Made by a program: the position numbers and the translations under genes
Assembly: GCF_007197555.1 (NCBI RefSeq)
Contig: NZ_CP041614.1
Span: 5,200,001 to 5,264,000, forward strand
Length of the DNA: 64,000 nucleotides
Direction: 5' to 3'
From: Shewanella psychropiezotolerans
GTDB lineage: Bacteria; Pseudomonadota; Gammaproteobacteria; Enterobacterales; Shewanellaceae
In this document: positions 56,292 through 64,000 of the stretch, in pieces
Numbering within the stretch: position 1 is the stretch's first letter
Layout of the letters: every line of letters starts with the position of its first letter
The notes under the pieces: model-generated
What the model saw: only the letters and a program-made list of their open reading frames with translations
Told to the model about the DNA's origin: nothing
Database searches by the model: none

Positions 56292-56666
56292 CACCATGAA
56301 TCTGTTTTATTGAAAACGATTCACGCCTGTGAACAGCTATCACTTCGATTAACCGACCAGACTAACAGTTCCGCCCACATTATGAGTGTTAGAACCAATC
56401 GAGAGCAGTGGCTATCACAGTATCTCAATCCGAATCACTGCGATAGCTTCTATGCTGTTAGACCTTAGGTGATAAACCTACTGTATTTAATTTTATATTT
56501 TTAATTAATGTCCTAGGTAATCCGTCTAGGTAAAATCATCTGTGGATGGCATAATCATTTACGCTACAGTTATCTCGCCATAGTGATTAAACTATGACAC
56601 TTTAAACACGCTTTATGCTGCCTTTCAGTACGAGAAAAATAACAATGCCATCCATTTAGTTTCAAT
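56292..56666. other. 375-bp gap
   Basis: I see no gene. Two related strings, CTATCACAGTAT and CACTGCGATAG (about 56412-56450), could fold imperfectly. Nothing else stands out. Confidence 0.35.
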
Positions 56667-57691
56667 TTAAATATCTTTCATTAATTCGATAATTCCATCC
56701 TTGATATCACCATCGATATGACTCAAGAACTCATCAACTTTTATCTTCTCCTGTTCTTTAATAAAGTCTAAATCGGCTTTGAAAGGCGTGCCATCAAAGT
56801 ACTTAGCTTCTGTGCCCGCTCCATCGGGGAGCCATGGTCCGCATCTATGGATTCGCGCCACCTCTGTGCATGAGTTCGCCATTCTTCGGTATTAACTAAC
56901 TCAGGCTGGGTAAACCAGACATTCCAGGTCAGCACATTACCGAGTTGTAACATGTTACCGGCTCCCAAGTTAAACACATCCATGATCAAGCTATTGAACG
57001 CATCGACAACCGGATATCCGGTCTTTATATTAGAGCCAATTTGCACTCCCAGACTTCCAACAGACCAGGCTTGTGGGTGCTTGGCAAAATCCGGAATATC
57101 AAAACCAGTACTTTCACCCTTCATTAGAGGAAAAACCGGCTGTTCATGCTCATCGACCTTGTGGGTGTAAACAACTATCGCCTTAGATTTATCAGAGGGA
57201 AAGGGCTGCTTACTCTTTTCAAAGTGGTCCCATAACAACTTAACGATTGGGTTTTGCATCGCACTGGGACTAAACCAGATCTTGCCTACAACACTCAAAT
57301 CGGCTGCTAGCTCCCGATTTGTCTCATCGACCCAGCCTCTTTGTCCAGTAACCGTGACTTCGACATTCAAAGTGCCTAGAGATGGTGAGCTGATACCTTG
57401 CTGAGGACAGATGATAGAGTAAACTCTTCCTGCATCCGTATAACCCAATCTGGAAATATCGGGAGCGAACATTTGAAAACAGCGCTTAGGATCGGCAGCG
57501 CCCTTGTCTGTCTCCCAACTAAATTCAGGCCATTGTACTGCTTGCTGACGCTGAAGAAGATCGATATTTGCCATGTTATCTAGCATAGGCAATGAAGTGA
57601 GATTAGGTGTTGGGTAAGCAAAATCTGGGTTTGATTCGGCGAAGCCACCCTGCCATCCAGCTACGCCGTCAGTATATTTTTTTAATTCCAT
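56667..57691 (-). pseudogene. Unrecognised 341-residue protein, frameshifted at a C run
   Basis: The first frame starts at 57691 (ELKKYTDGVAGWQGGFAESN) and runs to about residue 285; the second frame supplies the last 55 residues (GTEAKYFDGTPFKADLDF to ELMKDI). Four Gs at 56826-56829 (Cs on the coding strand) would be five in an intact gene, giving DADHGSPDGAGTEAKYFDG. I do not recognise a domain. The protein is soluble, Trp-rich and without signal peptide. Segments AWSVGSLGVQIGSNIKTGYP and MLQLGNVLTWNVWFTQPE look like beta-strands. No neighbour suggests a role. Confidence 0.65.
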
Positions 57692-57973
57692 TTAATGTTC
57701 CTTCCTTTGTGAATGATTAACCTATCAGATTAGTTCACGGATAAGTATTACACTTAATGACGAAAAAGCATTTAATAAAAAATTAAATAAAATTTCAGAG
57801 CATTATTAACTTATAAAGCCCCTTCTCATTGTTCGTCACTTATTATTCACACACACTATTGACAACGCTGTCATTCAACGGGTAAGTTAATTGGCGCTAG
57901 AGGATAATGGAGTACCTTTAGGAGTAACTATTTATAAAAACTATAGAACTCGGTAATTTAAAGGAATAACAAA

Positions 57974-58237
57974 ATGAAAACATCAACATTAATCGCAGCA
58001 AGCATTTTGTGCGCATCGACACTAGTTGCAGGTGTTGCAACAGCCAGTGATTGGTGGCGCACTGTATCTGTAACGGCATCCCAAGGTGTGCCTGCAGACC
58101 ATAATCAAGTCTGCGCTAATGCCTCTAATCAACTTAGAGCACAATATTCAGATATAACTGCTATCAAAACCAGAATCAGCTTTGATCAGTATTCAGGAAC
58201 CCTTTACTGCACGGCGACAGGCCAAACCCAGCAGTAA
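57974..58237 (+). CDS. Small secreted protein
   Basis: 87 residues with AAAGGA upstream of the ATG. The signal peptide (1-24, ending VATA-S) leaves a mature domain of about 63 residues with two cysteines (NQVCANASNQLRAQYSD; GTLYCTATGQ), probably disulphide-bonded. It begins ASDWWRTVSVTASQG. I do not recognise a family. Divergent from the unknown 341-residue gene; the 282-bp gap between them is AT-rich. Confidence 0.65.
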   Translation: MKTSTLIAASILCASTLVAGVATASDWWRTVSVTASQGVPADHNQVCANASNQLRAQYSDITAIKTRISFDQYSGTLYCTATGQTQQ

Positions 58238-58326
58238 TACTAACGATAGAGTCAGTAGGTTAAATATAAAATAGGCGCCATCAACTGAGTGCTGACGCCT
58301 TATAAACCTAAAATGATGTACTTTTG

Positions 58327-59208
58327 TCACTTCGCCATTAAAGCATATCGCCTGGAGAGCTTAATATAGAGAAACAGTGACAGGAAAATCACACTGCCAC
58401 CCAGCGCCTTTTGTAATTCCAGCGTCTCATCCAACATAGTGACACTCAGCATCATGGTCCATATTGGCTCTAAAATCATGATTAAAGCTGCAGTTTCCAT
58501 CTTTACAGAATATTGCCCCATAGTTTGTAGCAAATAACGTATTGAAGTCGCCAAAATAGTAGAAATAACAAACCAGAATATTAAGTTACTACTAAATTCA
58601 AAAGCATAATCTTGAGTAAAGCCAACATAACCTACACCCACAATACCTACCGTAAATAGCTGCAAGCATATTGAAACTAACGGAGTGATTTGGTTGCTAA
58701 TTTTCTTATTCAGCACAAAGTGAATAGAAAGAAGTACCGCTGCAAGCAGAAAATAGAGTTGGCTGGTATCGACTTGCCAGCCATTGCCTAACGTCAGCAA
58801 CATCATCCCCATCATACTTACAGGTAAGGCTAACCAAAATGCTTTGTTCGGTTTTACTTGGAAAAGCATCCATGAGGTCACTGGGGCAATGATCATAGCT
58901 AAGCTCATGATAAACGCCCCTTCAGACAGGCTGCTGCTAATGGACACGGCATAGACCCAAACTTGCAATGCAAGCCCAAGAAAGACACCGACACCACAGG
59001 CCAAGAGAACCTGCTTAAGTCTTAACTTCACGACATGCTTATAGCAGAACGGTAGTAAAACCAGACTGGCAAGCAGGAACCTTATCGCAATAAACGCCTC
59101 ACCAGGCATCTCCAAAACCACTAACTTAGACGCAATCCAACCTAGTGCAGCCAGTAAGGTGGCTATAAATAGGTACAACTCTGCACGCATCAACGACTCT
59201 CTTCTCAT
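58327..59208 (-). CDS. EamA-family (DMT) transporter
   Basis: 293 residues (287 from the alternative ATG at 59190). Ten hydrophobic segments in two EamA repeats: the first has GEAFIAIRFLLASLVLLPF, the second has TAALIMILEPIWTMMLS near its end, the usual EPxxT/M-type motif. A drug/metabolite exporter of the inner membrane. The substrate is unknown. It is flanked by small hypothetical genes, so genome context does not help. Confidence 0.82.
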   Translation of the reverse strand: MRRESLMRAELYLFIATLLAALGWIASKLVVLEMPGEAFIAIRFLLASLVLLPFCYKHVVKLRLKQVLLACGVGVFLGLALQVWVYAVSISSSLSEGAFIMSLAMIIAPVTSWMLFQVKPNKAFWLALPVSMMGMMLLTLGNGWQVDTSQLYFLLAAVLLSIHFVLNKKISNQITPLVSICLQLFTVGIVGVGYVGFTQDYAFEFSSNLIFWFVISTILATSIRYLLQTMGQYSVKMETAALIMILEPIWTMMLSVTMLDETLELQKALGGSVIFLSLFLYIKLSRRYALMAK

Positions 59209-59420
59209 TGTTCCAGCTTATAATCACACTGCAGGGTGAACCTCCCAGCATGCATCAAGCGAAATAATACAGACTCAGATCAGGCTCAAGTTCTGTACTG
59301 AAAAACAAAAAGCAACCACACGCGATTGCGAGGTCGCTCTCTCTAATATCGAGCCGATCTTAGCCTACCTTTGCTGGTATAACTACAGGCAGGTTCACAA
59401 TAAAAACTAGAATTGATTTA

Positions 59421-59651
59421 CTACTGATGCTTTTCAGTTTCCCCTGTAACCAGAATAAAGGTCAGGTACATTTTGGTTGGTAAAGACAACGCCATGCCGA
59501 AGGCCACACACATAGCACTAATCATGATGCCTGTTACGCCCATAGTTTCGATCATCTCGTTGAAATTATGCAAGTATATTCCAAGCAAAATTAAACAAAT
59601 ACCAACAGTGATACTGCTTTTTAGGATTAAAATCAGCTTATCATCTGTCAC
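59421..59651 (-). CDS. Small hypothetical membrane protein
   Basis: 76 residues from a GTG at 59651 (GGTGGG 6 nt upstream). Two membrane segments (about 8-27 and 38-60). A perfect FNR/EtrA-type site lies 65 nt upstream of the start, which suggests redox or cAMP-CRP control. I do not recognise a family. Confidence 0.6.
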   Translation of the reverse strand: MTDDKLILILKSSITVGICLILLGIYLHNFNEMIETMGVTGIMISAMCVAFGMALSLPTKMYLTFILVTGETEKHQ

Positions 59652-59716
59652 TATTGACCCACCTTTATCAGCACCATGTTCGACTAATATATTGAACCAA
59701 TCAGCCTTATTTCGCT

Positions 59717-59730
59717 TTGATTAAGATCAA
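59717..59730 (-). promoter_or_regulatory. FNR/EtrA-type site upstream of a small membrane-protein gene
   Basis: TTGATTAAGATCAA matches TTGAT-N4-ATCAA exactly. The site centre is 72 nt from the start codon at 59651, a distance fitting an activator site at about -41.5 with a leader near 30 nt. Confidence 0.6.
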
Positions 59731-59811
59731 AAGAAGAGTCGCAGCTAAATGGGAACTAGCCCGCTAACGAGCGTGGGTGGCAACGTTAAGTTATAAAGTT
59801 GAAGTATGGAA

Positions 59812-60201
59812 TTACCAAGAGTCGGCATGGAAGCGTGCTGTTCTGGCTTCAGCCGTGGTGCAATCGGTTATGTGTATCAATTCTGCCAAGGTGATGTTGG
59901 GGTTGAAAGTAATCATACGAGCGAGCTTTGTCTCTAAAGGTTCTAGCTTGTCTGTATGATCAAGTAAAGCTGTTTCAATCTTTTGAATAAGATAACGAAA
60001 ACCACCACCATTTTCCGTTTTCAATCCTGCTGAATACGATTGAATCTTGATAGCTTCACCAGAGACAGCCCAATTTCTAGAACGACGCACACGCTTAAGC
60101 TCGCAGTGATATTGCAATGCAATGTCTTTGGCTTGTTTAACTTCTTCCCTTCCTATTCGATGAATAAGGGAGGGAAGTGAGATGAGGATGTCTTCATTCA
60201 T
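59812..60201 (-). CDS. RRF_GI-like (ribosome recycling factor family) protein
   Basis: 129 residues. It begins DILISLPSLIHRIGREEVKQ, then LKRVRRSRNWAVSGEA, and ends NITLAELIHITDCTTAEA. This layout matches my recollection of the RRF_GI family (PF12614), small proteins annotated as ribosome-recycling-factor-like. The similarity is to that family, not to Frr itself, so a role in ribosome recycling is not established. A possible one-mismatch FNR site (TTGACTAATATCAA) lies upstream at 60289-60302. Confidence 0.6.
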   Translation of the reverse strand: MNEDILISLPSLIHRIGREEVKQAKDIALQYHCELKRVRRSRNWAVSGEAIKIQSYSAGLKTENGGGFRYLIQKIETALLDHTDKLEPLETKLARMITFNPNITLAELIHITDCTTAEARTARFHADSW

Positions 60202-60399
60202 AGGTGCACTTTGTTCATGGTTTATTTGAGGAGGTTAACTTTGAGCCAAAACATTCTCACACCATAGAGTGGAGCACGACTTAAGCAATTGACTAATATC
60301 AAGCTTACATACTATTATCACACTCTTTCTGACGAAAAGTCCCCCCTAATTTCACTGTGATGATACTGCTACCTGTTAATGTTTAAGTAATGACAATAA

Positions 60400-60423
60400 A
60401 AAGGAGTGGTCTTAACCACTCCT
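60400..60423 (-). terminator. Terminator after the terC-like gene
   Basis: Stem AAGGAGTGGT / ACCACTCCTT with a 4-nt loop; on the minus strand it is followed by TTTTATTG. It lies about 22 nt after the gene end. Confidence 0.8.
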
Positions 60424-60445
60424 TCTACAATAGCATCGCCTGTAA

Positions 60446-61237
60446 TTAGGCTTCTATTATATTATTCACATTCATAGCTTTACGTTTAAACCTAGCCTTA
60501 AGCTTGCTCTTAATCAGCAATGGCTTTCTCTGCTTCTTCTTTAATAGAACATGGCAAAGCTCAGTGATTAAACCAAATGCCATCGCAAAATAGACATAAC
60601 CTTTATTAACATGCAAACCAAAACCTTCCACTATCAAGAGCCCACCTAATAACACCAAGAACAGTAATGCCAAGGTTTTAAGGCCTGGATAAACTAAAAT
60701 CAGCTGAGTGATCTTACCGGCAATCAAAACCATCACTACCGCAGAAGATAAGATGGCCGCAACCATAATAGGCACTTCACTTGTTAGCCCCACAGCAGTG
60801 ATCACTGAATCCATCGAAAACACCGCATCGACTGCGATAATCTGCAATAAAATGACGACTAAGCCTGTTTTAGCATAATTAGATTGATTCACTTCAGTAT
60901 GACTAATTAACCAAGACCAAAGCTCCTTTAAGCTTTTGAGTAGTAAAAATAGACCACCAAATATCAGAATTAAATCGCTACCGGTAAAAGCCATGTCAGC
61001 AATTGAAAATAGCGGCTTAGTGAGTGTCATTATCCAGGAAATTGAGAAAACCAGGCCGATACGAGAAATAACGGCTAAAGAGATACCTAAGTTTCGCGCC
61101 AACTTGCGCTTTTCGTGCGGTAGGCGCTCACAAAGCACCGAAATAAATACCAGATTATCGACGCCTAAGACTATTTCCAACGCAAATAATGTTGCAAATA
61201 TAATCCAAGTTTCAGGCAATAAGAAGAGTTCTAACAT
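60446..61237 (-). CDS. TerC-family integral membrane protein
   Basis: 263 residues with about seven membrane segments. The TerC hallmarks are EIVLGVDNLVFISVL near residue 21 and AVDAVFSMDSVITAVGL near 135, with intramembrane acidic residues thought to bind metal. It resembles YgdQ/YoaE-type members without the CBS and CorC domains. The likely role is metal-ion (for example manganese) handling at the membrane. The C-terminus is basic (SKLKARFKRKAM). Confidence 0.85.
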   Translation of the reverse strand: MLELFLLPETWIIFATLFALEIVLGVDNLVFISVLCERLPHEKRKLARNLGISLAVISRIGLVFSISWIMTLTKPLFSIADMAFTGSDLILIFGGLFLLLKSLKELWSWLISHTEVNQSNYAKTGLVVILLQIIAVDAVFSMDSVITAVGLTSEVPIMVAAILSSAVVMVLIAGKITQLILVYPGLKTLALLFLVLLGGLLIVEGFGLHVNKGYVYFAMAFGLITELCHVLLKKKQRKPLLIKSKLKARFKRKAMNVNNIIEA

Positions 61238-61640
61238 TATGATTTAAGCTCCATGTAAAGACAGCTTAATAACAGTGTCAGTCGACTTCGTGGGTCATCC
61301 ATTTTAATTTTAAAACCTATAAGTAATTGATGTGCTGAAATTAGAACATCAATATTCGCACCTGACAATAGAGCAAATCCATTCAGTTATACGCTTTATA
61401 GCATCTTATACACAAATCGCAGCTCACGACCCAAAAAACCAAACAAATAAACTTTATTTACAATAAGATACAGCATCATTAAATTTAGATAACTAGCAGA
61501 TTAACTTACGTTTAGGATAAGTTTACATATAAATTTATACATTTAAGACAAGAAAAAATAGTAGCGTAGCAATACACTTCCAATAACATGGATGGTACCG
61601 TTAATCACTCTTCTTAACGGTACCACCCATGATATGAGTG
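61238..61640. other. 403-bp gap holding a long hairpin
   Basis: An 11-bp perfect stem GGTACCGTTAA (61594-61604) / TTAACGGTACC (61614-61624), extended by ATGG/CCAT outside, lies 17 nt after the DUF3083 stop and probably ends its mRNA despite the lack of a T-run. The left part contains the terC promoter region. No gene is evident. Confidence 0.5.
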
Positions 61641-62726
61641 TTAATTGACTAACTGTTCAGGGGTTTGATAGCTAATATGTTGATGGAACCGCACAATGAG
61701 TTCTTCGCGTGATTTATCTAAGCCTAATTCAGACGTAAGGCTCTTTAACGCATCTTCAACTCGATTCAAATAACGGCCAAGACCGCCATCCTTACAGTCT
61801 TTTACTCCTGCGGCTATAGTAAAACTCACCGTTTCGACTAAGTGGTTACCGTCCCAATGACGAATAAATTGTTGCTCTTCTAAATTGGGGTCAAAGCCGA
61901 GCATTTGTACTTCGTCTGTACCCTCAACTTGATCGTATTTACTGTTGCGTACAAGTGGTGTTAGCCCATTCGCCACCATAGCAATCCGCTTAAGTTGTTT
62001 GGCTGATGTAGCTTGGATAAATGCATCCTCTAGCTTCTGATACAGTGGCGTAAAGTCATTGGTATGTTCTGACAATATCGCTTGTTTGAGCTTACGACTG
62101 AGAGGTAGTTTTACCGTAACATAGCATAATGAACCATGTCCTTCTGGGAGCGGACATTTTCTTGCTTTATATCTGTCACTGATTGTTCTTAGTTTGTATC
62201 CATAACTCTCTTTGTTGCCTTTAGCTTTGGCGAACAGATCATAAGAAAGATGTTGATGATCACGGATTTTGATTGTGAGATCTTTTTCTGGCAATTGAGG
62301 CATCAGTTTCGCGAGGAAAGACTGCACTTTTATATGAAAATTAGCTGAGTTAATGCGAATGTCTTCACCCGTCGCTAAGAATACAATCCTTATTTTGCGT
62401 GCTCGGTAATCATCCTTACTATGGAGACTTTGCGCTACATGATACTCAGGATTATAGAAAAATATGATCTGTTCTGCAGTTGGGAAGCAATACGCTTCAG
62501 TGTGAAAACGCACTACGGGTAACTTATCGTTAGTGATCACATGCACGTTATATAACTCTTCTTGCTCGGCAAGATTGAAAATAGCCTGACTAAACGTCTG
62601 ATAACACGTGTTGTGATCGGGGTAATGGGCCAACAACGCATCCGTTACTTTGATTTCTGCAGTGATGTATTGATTACTTCTAACGTCCTTGGGGATGTAC
62701 ACTTTTTGCTGATGGCTAAGGGACAT
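61641..62726 (-). CDS. DUF3083 family protein
   Basis: 361 residues from the ATG at 62726 (AAGGA 6 nt upstream; the frame extends nine codons). Soluble, with no signal peptide. Duplicated layout: the N-terminal half has QYITAEIKVTDALLAHYPDH and FNLAEQEELYNVHVITND, and the C-terminal half has ETVSFTIAAGVKDCKDGGLG and LIVRFHQHISYQTPEQL, both consistent with DUF3083 as I know it from Shewanella and relatives. Function unknown. Confidence 0.7.
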   Translation of the reverse strand: MSLSHQQKVYIPKDVRSNQYITAEIKVTDALLAHYPDHNTCYQTFSQAIFNLAEQEELYNVHVITNDKLPVVRFHTEAYCFPTAEQIIFFYNPEYHVAQSLHSKDDYRARKIRIVFLATGEDIRINSANFHIKVQSFLAKLMPQLPEKDLTIKIRDHQHLSYDLFAKAKGNKESYGYKLRTISDRYKARKCPLPEGHGSLCYVTVKLPLSRKLKQAILSEHTNDFTPLYQKLEDAFIQATSAKQLKRIAMVANGLTPLVRNSKYDQVEGTDEVQMLGFDPNLEEQQFIRHWDGNHLVETVSFTIAAGVKDCKDGGLGRYLNRVEDALKSLTSELGLDKSREELIVRFHQHISYQTPEQLVN

Positions 62727-62974
62727 ATATATTCCTTGTGATAAGTGAACCATGTGCAGCTTGGTGCTAATGCTAGCAATAAGCTGTTACGAAAATTTGT
62801 TAAGAGAGCCCTGCGATAAAACATGCTTTTACCAGCTGCAATATTATATCCTTCGATTATGATTTGTTTATTAAAATCAATATGCAAAAAAATCAAGTTA
62901 ATAAACAAGCCCCTCTTAAAATTATAAGTACACTTATATCATGAATTAGAAAATACTTAACTAGGTCTCGATTT

Positions 62975-63823
62975 TTATCTCATACGTCCTTGTATTGGAA
63001 AAGTAGCTAAAAGCTCCATTGCTTGCAAATTACAATACTCAAGAGATTGATTTATTTCATCTAAGCTAATATCCAGATCATCCAAAACAAGCTGGTTGAT
63101 TAACGCCTCCTTGGTATATACCCCAGGTTCGGCATTAATTACCGCTAAACGCGAAGCCATATAAAGCAATTTGCTATTGGCAGCGAGTGGGGCAAGCTCT
63201 ACGCGATTGAACTCTGCAATGGGCTGTATGATGGTGTCCGGTAAGTTCCACAGCTTTAACAACTCGGTGGTGCAATCGGCGAAGGTAAAACCAAATAACT
63301 CTCTCTGGCGAAGCCAAGGTGTTTCATCGCTATCATAGCCCTCACAATATCTGACTCTATCTGGCTCACTGTGGACAATGGCTAACATCCCCAAATTATG
63401 AAATAGCCCGGACAAAAAGATGCTGTCAGTATTGAGGATTTGCTTATTTTTTGAAAAGTACTGGCAAATCAAGGCGCAATCTACGCTTATCTCCCAAAAT
63501 TTATCCATATCTGCGACTTTAGGATCAATGCTAGAAAATGCCGCGGTAACACCATAAGCATTCACCAGCTTTTTTACCTCCCCTATACCAAGTAAGACTA
63601 ATGCTTTAGAAAGGTTGTCTATCTTTCTTGGCATACTGAACATAGCACTATTGGCTATTTTTAAAATCGATGCGGCAATAGCTGGCTCATAGGCAATGGC
63701 ACCTGCCAACTCCTCCATGCTACAACTATCACTCGATAACATTCGGTTCAATGTCATATAAACATCAGATAGCACACATAATTCTTGCGCTTGCTTGGCG
63801 TAATCAAGAGGTGACTTTGACAT
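62975..63823 (-). CDS. HDOD-domain protein
   Basis: 282 residues from the ATG at 63823; a TTG nine bases earlier is less likely. A single HDOD domain: ELAGAIAYEPAIAASILKIA, KALVLLGIGEVKKLV, and FLSGLFHNLGMLAI, the last being a degenerate HD site (HN instead of HD), as usual for HDOD. No output domain follows. Such proteins act as signalling scaffolds in cyclic-di-GMP or motility networks; the partner is unknown. The promoter side is near the right edge, where 63824-64000 contains no further gene. Confidence 0.82.
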   Translation of the reverse strand: MSKSPLDYAKQAQELCVLSDVYMTLNRMLSSDSCSMEELAGAIAYEPAIAASILKIANSAMFSMPRKIDNLSKALVLLGIGEVKKLVNAYGVTAAFSSIDPKVADMDKFWEISVDCALICQYFSKNKQILNTDSIFLSGLFHNLGMLAIVHSEPDRVRYCEGYDSDETPWLRQRELFGFTFADCTTELLKLWNLPDTIIQPIAEFNRVELAPLAANSKLLYMASRLAVINAEPGVYTKEALINQLVLDDLDISLDEINQSLEYCNLQAMELLATFPIQGRMR

Positions 63824-64000
63824 TAGATTCAACTGGTACGGATAGGGTAGTACTAATAATAGTTAACGAGTTGATTTGTTCAATGCCAATAACATAATTG
63901 GCACCATTAAATTTGTCTTTAATTGTCACTTGTCGCTTCCTACATATAAGGCCTTACATACGCTTACCCTAAACACGTTTCAAATACCCGATAATCGCTT

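Overview
The window looks like a chromosomal segment of a marine gammaproteobacterium, very probably Shewanella. Supporting this are the conserved order lptD-surA-pdxA-rsmA-apaG-apaH, rplU-rpmA-obg, ispB, and mdh beside argR, together with DUF3019, DUF3083 and DUF3718 proteins that I associate mainly with this group, several chemoreceptors, and a modest G+C content. No rRNA, tRNA, insertion sequence, prophage or CRISPR array was seen.

Layout. 1-11 kb: a chemoreceptor cut by the left edge that carries a stack of HAMP units, a GNAT acetyltransferase, a POT-like MFS transporter, SatP, RsuA, a cysteine-bearing winged-helix regulator divergent from a frameshifted FMN reductase, a VOC protein, and two YeaR-like proteins. 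11-16 kb: a three-gene phosphorelay made of a hybrid kinase (twice frameshifted), an Hpt protein, and a pseudo-receiver/coiled-coil/receiver protein. 16-21 kb: an FabD-like acyltransferase with a fused E1 alpha-beta 2-oxoacid dehydrogenase, then gcdH divergent from a LysR regulator. 21-25 kb: a MipA/DUF3019/response regulator/histidine kinase operon. 25-33 kb: DUF1289 and DUF4136 proteins, a Ycf46-like AAA ATPase, the yiaW-yiaV pair, a D-2-hydroxyacid dehydrogenase, an outer-membrane barrel, and djlA. 33-41 kb: the MurNAc-recycling pair amgK-murU divergent from the lptD-to-apaH cluster. 41-51 kb: a chemoreceptor whose 3' end is tandemly repeated, folA, the split ThrE-type exporter yjjP-yjjB, obg, rpmA, rplU, ispB, mdh and argR. 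51-64 kb: a cupin, a third chemoreceptor, a decayed DUF4382 lipoprotein gene, a cold-shock gene, small secreted or membrane proteins, an EamA transporter, an RRF_GI-like protein, TerC, DUF3083 and HDOD proteins.

The strongest window-wide signal concerns reading-frame integrity. Five genes (FMN reductase, hybrid kinase twice, amgK, surA, and an unknown 341-residue protein) are each restored by adding one G or C to a G/C homopolymer, six sites in all. The uniform direction, and the presence of surA and amgK among them, point to homopolymer undercalling in the sequence rather than six independent mutations. The DUF4382 gene is different, with an apparent 4-base insertion plus a second shift, and may be truly decayed.

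The most interesting biology is the E1-fusion/acyltransferase pair with no visible E2, E3 or carrier protein, the poly-HAMP receptor with an exact 270-bp internal period, the cluster of perfect palindromes between the cysteine regulator and the FMN reductase, and the phosphorelay with a degenerate receiver.
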